Shown one piece after another: positions 1 to 9,882 of a DNA stretch of 64,000 bases (position 1 is the stretch's first letter; every line of letters starts with the position of its first letter). A program made the position numbers and the translations under genes. The DNA is from Lindgomyces ingoldianus (lineage: Eukaryota; Ascomycota; Dothideomycetes; Pleosporales; Lindgomycetaceae), in assembly GCF_010093535.1 (NCBI RefSeq), contig NW_022985167.1, positions 1,469,335-1,533,334 on the forward strand, written 5' to 3'. The notes under the pieces are model-generated. The model was not told the origin of the DNA. It did not search any database and was given only the letters and a program-made list of their open reading frames with translations.

Positions 1-743
1 GTGCCGCAGACTTCATTGACCAAAGCACTTTTTCCAGTGCCAGGAGGACCAGAGACGTAGAGGCAGCCAGACTTCTTTGCCTTAGTGCGTGTTGAGATGA
101 ATGCCTCGAGTTCCTTTCGCTCCTCATTGCGTCCGAACAATATTGCTGGCGCAGAGCCTCGGGCAAATACTTGGCGAGCTTCATTGTAGACAGTGGGAGC
201 AGTATTGCGAGGCGTCGAAGGTGTGTGGGACGTTCGAGGTGTGAGAGGCCGCCCAGCGACAATGAGGCGATGCCTTGGCGTTACCGCGACCTTCTTTGAG
301 AGCGCGTCCCGGTGGCGCGGAGTATGGGGCGTTGTAGCCTGGGCTGGTTTTTGTGAGACTGCGGCAGGTGCTTTCGATGGTGAATTAAGCTTGGCGGTTG
401 ACAATGGTAGTCGCGTCTCGGGGGAGCTGTGTTTAGCAGGCGTGGTTGCAGCTCTCCTTCCCCGTTTACTCGGTGGCTTCTCCTCGATTGGTTCGTCAAC
501 GTCCATAGCGTTGCCATTGACGGGGGCATTTTTGCTTGGAGTGACAAAGGGGTTCTCATTCTCAGCATCGTCGAGAATCACGAAGTGTGCCCTTCTTTTT
601 GCGCGAGTTGCTACAGTAGAGCTGGCATCTGCAGGCGCTGTCAGTTTTGTTGACAGGAGTCGAATCGAGCGTCCATAGCACTTACCAGACGCATCTGCAT
701 TCGCGGAGCTGCGGGTTCTTTTTCCGAGAACAGTAGGAGGCAT
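1..743 (-). CDS. CDC6: CDC6/Cdc18 replication-licensing ATPase, 5' (N-terminal) part, cut by the window edge
   Basis: Cdc6 is an AAA+ ATPase that works with ORC to load the MCM helicase at origins in G1. Translation starts at the ATG at 743-741. A 57-nt GT-AG intron (629-685) follows 19 codons, and the second exon runs off the window at position 1, so about 228 N-terminal residues are visible. The first ~150 residues are basic and disordered, with many Ser/Thr-Pro sites (TPSK, TPAK, SPSK, TPRH, TPR), as expected of a CDK-controlled licensing factor. The AAA+ module then begins with a GRNEERKEL motif and a Walker A of the form GPPGTGKS followed by ALVNEVC. Orc1 would carry an N-terminal BAH domain, which is absent here, so Cdc6 is preferred. 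The C-terminal ATPase and winged-helix parts lie outside the window. Confidence 0.9.
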   Translation of the reverse strand, partial: MPPTVLGKRTRSSANADASGKCYGRSIRLLSTKLTAPADASSTVATRAKRRAHFVILDDAENENPFVTPSKNAPVNGNAMDVDEPIEEKPPSKRGRRAATTPAKHSSPETRLPLSTAKLNSPSKAPAAVSQKPAQATTPHTPRHRDALSKKVAVTPRHRLIVAGRPLTPRTSHTPSTPRNTAPTVYNEARQVFARGSAPAILFGRNEERKELEAFISTRTKAKKSGCLYVSGPPGTGKSALVNEVCG

Positions 744-1609
744 CGTGGGCAATAGGAAAGCGCGGTGGAGTGGAATTGGGACTCGGGTGGAAGGTGTGTT
801 GGTGGGACGAAGATGTGAAGGAGCGTTCAGAGAGTCGGTCGCGTCCGTCGTTTTGACGCGCAGCAGCCACGAACCGCGTAAAGTGCTTTTAGCGCCTTGG
901 CATAAATCTCCCAGCCACCAGCTACATGCCAAGGTTCCGGCGTCGCGATATAAGGCCCATCGCTGCTGTCTCTCTCTCATGGTGCTTCTTTATCCCTTAG
1001 ACGACACTCACACAATCATCTCTATCTTCACAAAGACCGCCATTATTAGCATTTCCAAACCGCCAGACTAGCCGGACCTTTCCCAGCAGCTCTACCCAAC
1101 TATTACGCATGCCTGCCCATGTTGTGCAATTAAGCAATCAGCCCAGAAGGTGGTTCGCCTCATGCTCACACAAGTTTGATGATGCGATTGTGACCTAGGG
1201 CGCCTCATAGAGCCGTCGCTGGGTTGTACAAAAGTGACGTTCTGTTTGCCTAGCACCGCTAGACTCCCCACAGCGATTTACCACTGTGAACTGTGTGACA
1301 TACCACGCTCCCCTTCCCATGCATCAGATTCTGCAACATTGCCTCTTTGGATCTCACCGCCATTCCCTGTTTGCTTGCCAACCATGTAGTCCTGCCGCAC
1401 GCGCCCTCATCAATTATTGAGCATGCACGGCAAAGATTGCGTATCGAGTCTGCCCTCACCAGTCCTATAAAAAGGTACAAGTATCAACGAGATCGAGGCT
1501 TGCACCCGGCTCTTCTCAACCCTTGCATAGTGCTCAATTTTTGGTCTTTGGCCACCTCTGTCACAGCTCAATTTTCACTCTTCACACACTAGGTTGCTAA
1601 GCCTGGAGA
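744..1609. other. Intergenic, divergent promoter space
   Basis: No coding region could be supported here. The stretch separates CDC6 (minus) from a small plus-strand gene starting at 1610. It has a good TATA box near 1466 and a pyrimidine-rich stretch (about 1508-1590) just before that gene. Confidence 0.5.
1466..1473 (+). promoter_or_regulatory. TATA box of the small gene at 1610
   Basis: TATAAAAA lies 137 nt upstream of the ATG at 1610 and is followed by C/T-rich sequence. This spacing is like that of the GFA1 TATA box in this window (about 148 nt from its ATG). It is the main non-coding support for the reality of the downstream gene. Confidence 0.5.
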
Positions 1610-2126
1610 ATGGCCCCATGGGAGACATGTCCGTACCCTTGGCCTTTTCCCGGAGGACGCCACTTCCATCAAGTTCTACCGGATTACCCGTGGCTAGATG
1701 GGGCTCGGTGGCTCCTTGGGCGGCGGCCGTGCTGTGAATGGTGCCTGGCCTGGAATCAGACGGTAAGCCGAGTCATGTTATCCAACCAGATGACAAGATT
1801 AACTTGACCTCAAGATGAATCCGCAACTCTTTGACGATCTGTTCCTGAGCCATCCCAACACCTACGAGCAGATCCTACACAGGTATTGTCGAATACATTA
1901 CCACTACAAGGAGGGCTACAATGAGGATACATACAGTTTGTCCAGGGAGGTGGAGAAGATGTCGCGGCGTCTTTGGATATTATTCAAACAAATATACCCC
2001 AATTGTTGGCAGCTTGGAAGACTGGCAGAGGATTTGAAAGTCATGGCAACCGATCTGCAAGTCGGTCCCCGTCGTCTGCCTTACTACACAGTGCCAAAAC
2101 CGAGGCACGCTCTGGGGAGGTTCTAG
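1610..2126 (+). CDS. Hypothetical small protein, 154 aa, two exons
   Basis: No family was recognised. The ATG at 1610 opens a Trp/Pro/Cys-rich 51-codon exon. A 52-nt intron (1763-1814) begins GTAAGC, has a TTAAC branch-like site and ends CAAG. The junction is phase 0, so exon 1 continues in frame into a 103-codon exon ending at 2126. AAG acceptors are used elsewhere in this window (VHC1, serine dehydratase), which makes this junction credible. The second half is rich in Tyr, Leu and charged residues (key stretch YRCRIHYHYKEGY-like, residues ~66-80). It has no signal peptide or membrane segment. A TATA box lies 137 nt upstream. It could be a lineage-restricted gene. If the intron is not used, translation could start at the ATG at 1815 and give 103 aa. 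Confidence 0.45.
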
Positions 2127-2478
2127 GGGCCTTGCTTCGGTGGACATCATTAAAGGATCCTATAAATTACCCCATCATTCCCCATCATTCTACAAATTCT
2201 GTATTGTGTTTTAGGTAAAGCAATAGAAAGCCTAGTAAGTCTCAACGCGGATTAAATGGGGAGTAAATCTGGAAGACCATACGGTATTTGGCATGTTCAT
2301 CACGAGGAAGCGCAATTTACCACCCACTAATTCACACATAATTCACACAAAATTTTTGCAAAATAGAATCGTTAAACTCTAATAGGATTCTTGATTTATT
2401 CTCGACTCATCCGTAACTCCACACCTGCGCAAAACGCGAACTCATCATCCCATCATCTCATGCCCCTCCACACCCTTC
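2127..2478. other. Intergenic, A/T-rich
   Basis: I see no gene. The stretch lies between the 3' ends of the small gene and the membrane glycoprotein gene (convergent) and probably holds both 3' UTRs. Confidence 0.5.
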
Positions 2479-4242
2479 CTAAGGCCTCATTAACCCCCAC
2501 AACCCAACCTCTCCCCTCCCAAACCCCACCCTCAAATCTCCCAATCTACTCAACTTTCTCGAATCCAACTTATCCCTCGCCGCCGGCCCCAACACATCTT
2601 CGGTCTGCGCGCTCTTCAGGATCTCGCACAGTGACGCTTTCCGCATAATCGGGATATCTCGTCGTCTGTAAAAGCTGATATTCCAAGCAATCAGAAGCGA
2701 TCCCAAAGCTAAGATAACAAGCGGGGGTATGAGAAGTAGTAGGGTTCTCGTGGGGTCGAGTTTCAGGGTAAGAGAGAGGGATGGCATAACAATAGGCTTT
2801 CCGTCGGCGAATTTATTCGTTTCGCCCAGCATCGATGCGCCAATTGATACTTGGATGAAGTTTTTAATATATGGAATAGTCCAGCCAGCGTTCGATCCCC
2901 CGTTTACCGATGTATATCTCAGGGGAATCCAGTCATGGTTGTAAGAGTACATAGGCTGCGCACCGTAGACACTTGCACCGTTTGCTACGGGCGCGACGGC
3001 GAACCAGAGCGCGAGCTCGTTCCAGGTTGAGTTCTTTGCCTCCTTGCCTCCGGGTTCTTGGAGACTTTTGATAGAGTTTATTGGGGTTGTGGGGAATGGG
3101 GCTCCAGATCCTACAGTGAGAGTCTCGTCGATGAGGTTGATATCGATTTCGCATGCTATACTGGAGATACTGACGATGGAGGCATTATCTGGGAGATTTG
3201 TCGTCGTCAGGCCGTCTTCGATAGTGCCGTTGAGCGCTGCGAAGATGATGGTCGCGCTCGTTCTCGTCGGGGAGTGAAACGCGTAGTCATGAGTCCAAAC
3301 GGCGAGCCTTGGTTGATCCCGAACTTGAACTTCTTCGCTATGTTCGTGATGCTTCGTCCTGTTATGCGTAGCCATTTTCGTCTTGAATCGCAGATGCGTT
3401 TTCTTATCTGTTGGTTCTGCCTTCCAACCTTTGCAGGAGATATTCTGCTTGAGCATGACTGCACCTACAGTCATGTTACCCCGATCCAACAAACTCCGAC
3501 GGTCAATAAACCAGTTGCGATATTCTGGCATTGGTTCCGATGATAGATTAAAGGCCCATGAGGTGTACAAACTTTGAGCGGCGTCGCGGCGTGGGCCCGG
3601 TGGGTTCTGCTGCGTAAAAAACACTCCGATTCCTCCACCGGGCTGGTAGACGCTCTTAAATTCGACCGACAGATTCCGTTGATCATAAACATAACCAACA
3701 AGTGGAGCACCTGAAAGAGGGGCCAGAGTGATGAGTACCGTACATAAGATAACCAAGGATGAGTCGAAATTCCGAGCGGCGAGTAGTGCAAGAGGAGACG
3801 ACAGAATCGACCCACGACTAGCCTCAATGTACGTGCCCATTTCCCTGATGGTGAAAGATTGTTTATTAAGGAGCGGCCAGAGTGCCGATTCTGAGAATGC
3901 ATGTGCTGCATAGGCCAACGCCGCAAGCCCGATGGCGAAAACGGCGGTGATTAGACCCTGAACTGTGCCGATTTGTCCGGAAATTAGATGGATGCGACGA
4001 GAAACATGGCAATCAACAGACCAGTCCGGACAATGTAGAACTTGATTGCTCAGCCAGGATGTGAAGATGATAACAGAGACAACGCATGCCAGACCCGTCG
4101 AAAACGCCAGAACAATTGTTAGATTATGTCGCAGGAAATGCCAGAATCCGCGTCGTGGGGGATTGGGGGAGGTGTTGTCGATATGATCGGAGCTGCCCAT
4201 ATTCAAGTATTTGTAGGATCTTGGAAATGGATTCCGTGACAT
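2479..4242 (-). CDS. Fungal polytopic membrane glycoprotein of unknown function, 587 aa
   Basis: Single-exon gene. The reading frame is open further upstream, but the first ATG is at 4242; a second in-frame ATG lies at 4200. Hydrophobic segments are at about residues 41-63, 95-114, 162-183 and 508-530. Between the third and fourth there is a ~320-residue loop with several N-x-S/T sites (NLS, NMT, NIS, NGT, NAS, NST), so the loop is probably extracytoplasmic and glycosylated. The architecture (three N-terminal membrane helices, a long glycosylated loop, one C-terminal helix and a short cytoplasmic tail) and the SPLALLAAR-type segment before the third helix resemble the large fungal families of uncharacterised membrane proteins. 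No catalytic motif is visible. Function unknown. Confidence 0.8.
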   Translation of the reverse strand: MSRNPFPRSYKYLNMGSSDHIDNTSPNPPRRGFWHFLRHNLTIVLAFSTGLACVVSVIIFTSWLSNQVLHCPDWSVDCHVSRRIHLISGQIGTVQGLITAVFAIGLAALAYAAHAFSESALWPLLNKQSFTIREMGTYIEASRGSILSSPLALLAARNFDSSLVILCTVLITLAPLSGAPLVGYVYDQRNLSVEFKSVYQPGGGIGVFFTQQNPPGPRRDAAQSLYTSWAFNLSSEPMPEYRNWFIDRRSLLDRGNMTVGAVMLKQNISCKGWKAEPTDKKTHLRFKTKMATHNRTKHHEHSEEVQVRDQPRLAVWTHDYAFHSPTRTSATIIFAALNGTIEDGLTTTNLPDNASIVSISSIACEIDINLIDETLTVGSGAPFPTTPINSIKSLQEPGGKEAKNSTWNELALWFAVAPVANGASVYGAQPMYSYNHDWIPLRYTSVNGGSNAGWTIPYIKNFIQVSIGASMLGETNKFADGKPIVMPSLSLTLKLDPTRTLLLLIPPLVILALGSLLIAWNISFYRRRDIPIMRKASLCEILKSAQTEDVLGPAARDKLDSRKLSRLGDLRVGFGRGEVGLWGLMRP

Positions 4243-4770
4243 GGTGGATGATACAAATGACAAGTGAGCATGAGGTCAAGACACTGAAAGCATACGTGTT
4301 AACTAGGTTTGAATCGTTCGTTGTCTGAAAGGTATAGGTATCACTCGCACCATAATGCCTATTCTAGAAGATGTTGAGGTTGATGTTCTCGAAGACGAGT
4401 GAGCTTCGTTCTGGAGAAGCACCGCCACCACTACATGCATGGCAATGTCGGCTTTCGATAAGGTGCATGCATCTCGCTTGACGTCTTTGTTGCTAATTTA
4501 GGCCAGCCCTGGTGACAACGCCTTTCGATTTTGTATTACGCAAGGCTTTGGAAAATCGAATCAGGGTGCTCCAAGTTCATGTCCGCCTTGCCAAGACTCA
4601 TCTTTGCAGCTGAACAAACACATGATTGTCTCAACGTTACTGCATGCGGGCTTGAAACCATGCTTCGTGATCCGCGTCCAGTATTTGATTACTGTTCACA
4701 GAGTGACTGGCGGATTTGAAGGTTCTAGAAATCGAATGAATATAGACGAAATGCATGTCTACAGACTTGT
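4243..4770. other. Intergenic, no gene seen
   Basis: The stretch lies between the start of the membrane-protein gene and the 3' end of the CobW gene (both minus). Only short shadow frames are present. It probably contains the promoter of the 2479-4242 gene. Confidence 0.5.
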
Positions 4771-5951
4771 TCATAGAATCCTCTGGACTGTAAGAACGCC
4801 ATCTGAACCATCTTGGGAAGCAATATAGCCACCAGATTCTATAGTTTTCTGGAACATGTTCGACTCGTACTTTGCCGTGATCACGGTCATTCTCAGATCT
4901 GGCTCTTCACCCGCAGGTATGGGCGTCGAATATCCGGAGCTTATTGGTGTTGCCGTTCCTGAAGCCATTGGAGTTGAGTTCGTAGATGGCGGAGGTGCCT
5001 CGGTGAAGGTCCAGCGACCGAAGGCCCAGTTGAGGATGTACCGCGTTCGGCCGCAGACAGTGAGAGCGGAGGCCGGGCGGCCATCTGAGGATTTTGGAAT
5101 TGTATTCGCATAAAGGACGCCCTTCATCCTGTACACTGCGTCTTTGGTGGGTTCCTCTAATAGCTTACACAGTTTGCCCACGTCTAGTCCAGTCTTTGTT
5201 GGGGAAGTCAGGGTTACTGACAGTACCTCCACCTCGCTTTGGTGGCCGTGGTCGTGGTGATGTTGCGACCTCGTGCCAATTCCTTTGGCCAACTTCGCAT
5301 CTAGTCCGAAGATGATGTCCTTGTCTACCCATCCCTTGTCGCTTTTCGTTCTTGGAGTCGGAGGATCTACTTCCAGAGCTAGAATGGCGTCTTCAACATC
5401 CTCTAGCCTTCTTTCGCTGACCAGTTCCCACTTATTCAGCACAATCAGATCAGTGTAGCGAGCTTGCATTTTCGCAGTGACGGATGTATCTTCATAACCC
5501 TTCCAATTCTCCACGTCAATGACAGACATGACTCCGTCCAGTATGTACTTCCCAGTGCTTTGGGACAGACGATTGACCTCCATTGCAAGCGTGGCGGGGA
5601 AGGCAGACCCTGAAGTCTCAATTACGATTCGATCGGGGGTAACATCGCGCGCAAGGGTCTCGAGAGCGTCGGAGAGCTGCCCGACTAGGTTACAGCATAT
5701 GCAGCCATTGAGCAGCTCTTGCACTCCAGAAATAGCGCTTGAGGTTGCTAGTTGTGAATCTATGGCGACATCGCCGAATTCGTTCTTGAGGAGGGCGAGT
5801 TTGTAGTTTTTGGGCAGCTGAGGGATTAAATTGAGGATGAGTGCTGAAGTGGACGTGAGCAAAGGAAAACGGAAAAGTGGTGCGACTGTTTCAACAACTC
5901 ACTCGTCTTTCCTGACCCCAAGAAGCCTGTAATGATGGTGATTGGGATCAT
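4771..5951 (-). CDS. CobW/COG0523-family metal-chaperone GTPase, 373 aa
   Basis: G3E-family P-loop GTPase related to ZNG1 and bacterial zinc chaperones; such proteins bind metal and deliver it to client enzymes. The ATG at 5951 opens a 49-nt exon. A 59-nt intron (5844-5902) splits the Walker A region, and splicing gives GFLGSGKTTL at residues ~9-18. The metal-binding CxCC motif (GCICC) is at ~63-67, an ETSG segment follows, and NKWE (guanine-specificity motif, NKxD type) is at ~153-156. A His cluster HHHDHGH lies near 211-217, and the CobW C-terminal domain starts near 230. Human and yeast ZNG1 carry an N-terminal CPELVPI-type motif that docks on methionine aminopeptidase; with this start codon there is no room for it. 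The gene is therefore called CobW-type rather than ZNG1. Confidence 0.88.
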
Positions 5952-6330
5952 GGCGATTGCGTAAAGGAGTGAACAAGAACAGCAACCGTTGTTGGAGTGA
6001 ATTGAGTTGTTGATGAGAAAATTCACAGCGAGCATCGGGAAGGCGTAGCCGCGAGTGGCATGTTTGAGTGCACGTGTCCGCGCCTGCTTCTCTCGATCGG
6101 ACGCGGGGCGCCAATGACGTAGCAGATCCGATCGCGTACCCCCGGTGGGGAAGATAGCACAGAGCAAGCACAGCCCTTCGTTGTAGTAACACTACTGCAT
6201 CCAAGACAGCCCAGCTTCCTGCACTTAAATACCTGATTTTCCCTTCATCCCCCTCCACTCTCAGCTTCAGACTTACCACCACCAAACCCTTCAACAGCCA
6301 GCAACGCCTCGTCCATTACAGCCACCAGTC
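5952..6330. promoter_or_regulatory. Divergent promoter between the CobW GTPase and the small Q/G-rich gene
   Basis: The stretch contains a CACGTG E-box (6071-6076) and a CCAAT box overlapping a TGACGT CRE-like site (6111-6120). A TTAAATA TATA-like element (6225-6231) is followed by a strongly C/T-rich leader up to the ATG at 6331. These are exact short matches only, and no binding is shown. Confidence 0.4.
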
Positions 6331-6853
6331 ATGGATTTCGTTAACAAGCTCACCGGCGGCGGCGAGCAGAAACACCAGCGCCAGCAGCGCCAGCAGCACC
6401 AGCAGAGCTCCTCCAGCGAGCAAAAGGAGGGAGGTGGCCTGTTTGGAGGAATTGGCAACAAACTGAACGAAGCTGCTGGCGGCGGCCGTGAGAGCGAGAA
6501 GAATGAGGACATGCTTGATAAGGGTAGGCACATCTGCTACCTCCCCCTTTCTCAGTTCCCCCCATTCTCAGCTGCCAAGCTTGGAGACTTGCTTTTGCTT
6601 TAATAAATGGCGTGACTGACAAGGTCCAGGTGTCGACTTCGTCCAAGAGAAGTTCCTTGGCCAGGGGCCTCAGGACAACGAGGTAAGTCTCCGACACTTT
6701 CCCTTACCGCCGTGATACTGAACGCTGAGCGTTCTGTAGTCTGCCGTCGAGCAAGCCAAGGATGAGCAGATCAGCGACTTCATCCGGAAACAGTACAAGG
6801 GCGCTATGGGCTCTGACCTTCCCGTCAAGGACAAGGAGACGAGGTTTGGTTAG
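6331..6853 (+). CDS. Small hydrophilic Q/G-rich protein, 119 aa, three exons
   Basis: Exons are 6331-6523, 6630-6682 and 6740-6853, with GT-AG introns of 106 and 57 nt; all junctions keep the frame. The protein starts MDFVNKLTGGG, then has a Gln/Ser-rich stretch (residues ~12-35). A Gly-rich segment (GGGLFGGIGNKLNEAAGGG) follows, and then a charged C-terminal half with two amphipathic segments (DFVQEKFLG and ISDFIRKQYKGAMG). Short fungal proteins with this MDFVNKL-type start and Gln/Gly-rich middle are common, and many are annotated as stress- or DNA-damage-responsive. That function is inferred from memory of the family and is not shown here. No signal peptide or membrane segment. The C/T-rich leader and E-box/CCAAT upstream region fit regulated, strong expression. 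Confidence 0.75.
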
Positions 6854-7251
6854 AACGATGCGGTCTCCAATCATTCATGTCTATATCACTACCCCATTCT
6901 GACTGAGGTGACTGGGCGTTGCCGAGGGTACGACAACGAAACCCCTCAATAAATGCATTGATACCTGATCCCACTGCTGCATGTCAACCGCTCTCGTGAC
7001 GCGCTTGGTGGAGCTCCCTGTAATAGCAGAGAGACGAGACCACATTGTGTCCCTAACATAGAAGCTTCGGAGCGTGGATTCTGGCAAGTGCCATGGCACC
7101 GCACATAATTAGCAGGTGCTCTCGTCCAGTTCGGCCGTCTTCTTCCGTAGCCGCGCCCCAGTCATGCTAATCTTGCTGGCCGAGATGAACGGATAGTCTT
7201 GGAGCTCTTCTGGACTCGCTTTCCTGGCCCTTTTTGGTGGGGGTCTTATTC
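6854..7251. other. Convergent 3' region
   Basis: No separate gene is supported. The part from 7109 to 7251 is open on the minus strand in a frame shifted from the neighbouring gene (7252-8028). It ends in a basic, protein-like tail and might be a differently spliced 3' exon of that gene, but no phase-consistent splice pair was found. Confidence 0.4.
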
Positions 7252-8028
7252 CTACTCCTGACTCAAGGTTTGTATACATTTTCTGAGCATCTCCATCAGG
7301 CGGTTCTGCACAGTTCTTCCTCCACCAATGTCGGCAGCATGTCGGCCGGCTCCCCAGCCAAAAGGCAAGACCAGTCTGCGTCTGCCTCGAGTATCCACGA
7401 CTACAAGAGCATCTAACGGGTAATGTCCTCCGCCCAAGGGATGTAACAATCCTAGTCTCACAAAATGGTTGTATTCGGGGCCAACAGCCTGGACGAGAGG
7501 GAGCGAAATCGATGCTGAGGTAGAGGGTACGTGGGTCGACGGATCGCGGCAGAGGACGAGGGCTTGCAATGAGGGGGCGATGGTGTACAGGTCCAGTAAC
7601 TGAGAACTGTGCCAATGGTTAGTCTAGCACAACCGTCTCACCCGTCCTGAACAGGAAGGGGAAGCTATGTACCACAGGAGGTCGTAATGGAGATGGCAGT
7701 CGCCTTGCACACACAGCACCAAAAGGGAAGTGGCGGACGAATAATTGGACACGTTATTGTGCGGCTCAAGCGCACTGCCCTCGGCTTTAGGGAGCGTCGG
7801 CGATTCGAGGATGCTCTTCACATCCACAGGCCAGGCATCCGCGGGAGACACAATACCAATCTCATCCAATTCACTCTCCGTCTTCGTCTTTTTTAGCGTA
7901 TCGCTCAGCGGAGACGCCAGTGGTGGGAGGCAGTCCGCGTCCTCCTCATCATCGATGAGGCGTGAGCGTTTGCGGTTCAGGTTCAGCGCTACATGCATGA
8001 TCCAGGGCTCCGAGGAAGGGGCCACCAT
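7252..8028 (-). CDS. Conserved-looking fungal protein of unknown function, 236 aa
   Basis: Two exons: 8028-7673 and 7606-7252. The 66-nt intron (7607-7672) starts GTACAT, has an ACTAAC branch site and ends CACAG. The first ATG in frame is at 8028. The N-terminal third has a basic patch (LNLNRKRSRL) followed by an acidic stretch and Ser/Pro-rich sequence, which looks nuclear or disordered. The C-terminal half (~residues 130-236) is compact, with a GPEYNHFVRLGLLHPLGGGH-type block, then VVVDTRGRRRLVLPFGWG and GGGRTVQNRLMEMLRKCI. No named domain or catalytic motif was recognised. The C-terminus is uncertain because a shifted frame stays open to 7109. Confidence 0.6.
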
Positions 8029-8334
8029 TTGCCAGGCAGCCAGCGCGCGTCGTGAAAGCGTGTGTGAGGGGGTGTGAAAGGCCGTGTCGTGTTCAGACAC
8101 TTGAGTGATTCAGCAGGATACCGTCTCTTGTTGAACACCCCCGCCCGCCTGACTTTTCCAAAAGCCTTTCTATAACGGCTCACAAAGCGTCAAAGCTCCT
8201 TCCTCTTCAAGTTTCTAGGTGGCTAGGCTCTGGAACCCGGAACGTACGATACCCCGCCCTAGTTTACCCCGCCCTTGCTTGCCTTCCAAGGTACCGCCTA
8301 ACGCCAACCTGCAACTCCAGCTCCTCTGCGTCCC
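8029..8334. promoter_or_regulatory. Divergent promoter between the unknown gene and ATG5
   Basis: 306 nt with no coding signal separate the two divergently transcribed starts at 8028 (minus) and 8335 (plus). The half next to ATG5 is C-rich. No specific site was assigned. Confidence 0.4.
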
Positions 8335-9459
8335 ATGAGCAGCTCTCGCGACCTTTCGAGCCGCCTGCGCCAGAATGTCTGGGATGGGACTATTCCGCTC
8401 GAGATCCGACTTCATTCAGGGGACTGCCGCACCTACGATGACTCAGATCCGTATTTGGTGGGCCGCTACTCACCTCTACCTACCGACTTGATACTGATAT
8501 TCACCCTCACCCCAGATCCAGTTCCCCCGACTTTCCTATCTCGGCCTCCTTCCCCCACGCCTCCACACCTTCTTCTCAAACAGCCTGATATATCCTGACG
8601 TCTCGCCGGCCGAGGCCTGGTTGTCCTACGAGCATGTCCCGTTGAAGTGGCACTATCCTCTCGGCCTGCTGTACGATTTGTATTCTGGGACCGAACCCGC
8701 ATATCCCGCCGCCGACGGGGATGACGCGGAAAAGAAGGCAGATGGGAGGAATGTGGGGGACGACGTGAATATTCCCTGGAGGCTGACGGTGCATTTCTCC
8801 GAATACCCGGTTGAGCATTTGGTCAAGCTTGATGTGGATGGCAAGCATTTGCATGATTTGTTTATTAATAGTGTTAAGGAGGTATGGTCCTATACATGGC
8901 TCAAACTAAAAGCGTTTAGCTGAAATTCATTCACAGGCCGACTTCGTCCGCAACGGCCACGGCCGCCCCGTCATGAACCTCAGCAAAGAAGACTCGACCC
9001 AACTCTGGGAATCCGTCAAGCAACACAGCTTCCCACTCTACAACCCCATCAACCAGAAGCTTCTAAACCCACCGGGTGTCTCTCTCCGACATCTACCCGT
9101 CAAACTGTACCTCCCGCACGCTACTTCTGATAGCAACGACAAGGGTCAAGCGCCGGGGTCACTGCGGGTCGTGCAGCAGCCGATTAACCCTGCACTTTCG
9201 TCGCGTAAGATGCTCCTTATTGTTGTTGGGATGTGAGGGAATTGGTGGCTAACAGGAGAGTACAGGTCAGCCGCAAACAATCGGCACTGCGCTGAACCAA
9301 ATCATTCCGAGCCTGTTCCCCAGCAGACGGAGTCCGCTTCTGGCGCAGGCGGTGTTACATGGAGCCGTGCTCCCCCTGGGCACAAGCGTCGAGGAGCTCG
9401 TGCGAACGACTGCGTACTTAGATGGCTGGCTGCATATAGCGGTAGTTATGATGGCGTAA
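8335..9459 (+). CDS. ATG5: Autophagy protein Atg5, 316 aa
   Basis: Atg5 is conjugated to Atg12 and, with Atg16, acts as the E3-like complex that lipidates Atg8 at the forming autophagosome. Exons are 8335-8457, 8516-8881, 8937-9204 and 9266-9459, with introns of 58, 55 and 61 nt; the spliced length is exactly 317 codons including stop. The N-terminus (RQNVWDGTIPLEIRL) is the classic Atg5 start. The ubiquitin-like fold A includes YLGLLPPRLHTFF and WHYPLGLLYDLY, and fold B lies near the C-terminus (LRHLPVKLYLP and LDGWLHIAVVM). The SVKEADF motif matches the Atg12-acceptor lysine region of the family (MKEADAL in human), which points to Lys162. An intron falls directly after this motif. The gene is convergent with MSH3. 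Confidence 0.95.
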
Positions 9460-9882
9460 GGGTGTTCATGGCTAGGAAATAGCCTTCTGGGCTTGTATTT
9501 TTACTAGTGAGCTTTTAACTGTTCGAAACACGTGACTTATTTGCATCCGTAATGAAGCCCTCCTGAGTCCTGAAGGAAAAAACGGTGTCCATGTACTATA
9601 TCGCACAGCCGCAAAAACGCCTGCCAAACACACTGAGGGAAGCTCCGACGCCAACCTACGAAACTTGAGTATTGGACACTGAAATCCCGGCTTACCTTGC
9701 ATTACAGCGGGCACACAACCCCGTCACTCACAACTGCTCCATCCCATCAACAAGTCTCTCGAGGCTCTCTCCCGCACAATCTCCATCCCCATCCCCACTC
9801 TCTAACAATCTATTCACCATCTTCGACCTGGAAACTGTTAGCCAACCCACTGCTCTGCAATCTTGATCAGCCCCGAGTATAC
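9460..9882. other. Convergent intergenic region ATG5/MSH3
   Basis: 423 nt with no gene seen. Small shadow frames around 9672-9897 are C-rich low-complexity sequence over the 3' flank of MSH3. Confidence 0.5.

Noticed and set aside
2886..2900. B-box-like GCGTTCGATCCCC
   Set aside because: It lies within the coding sequence of the membrane glycoprotein; no tRNA fold.
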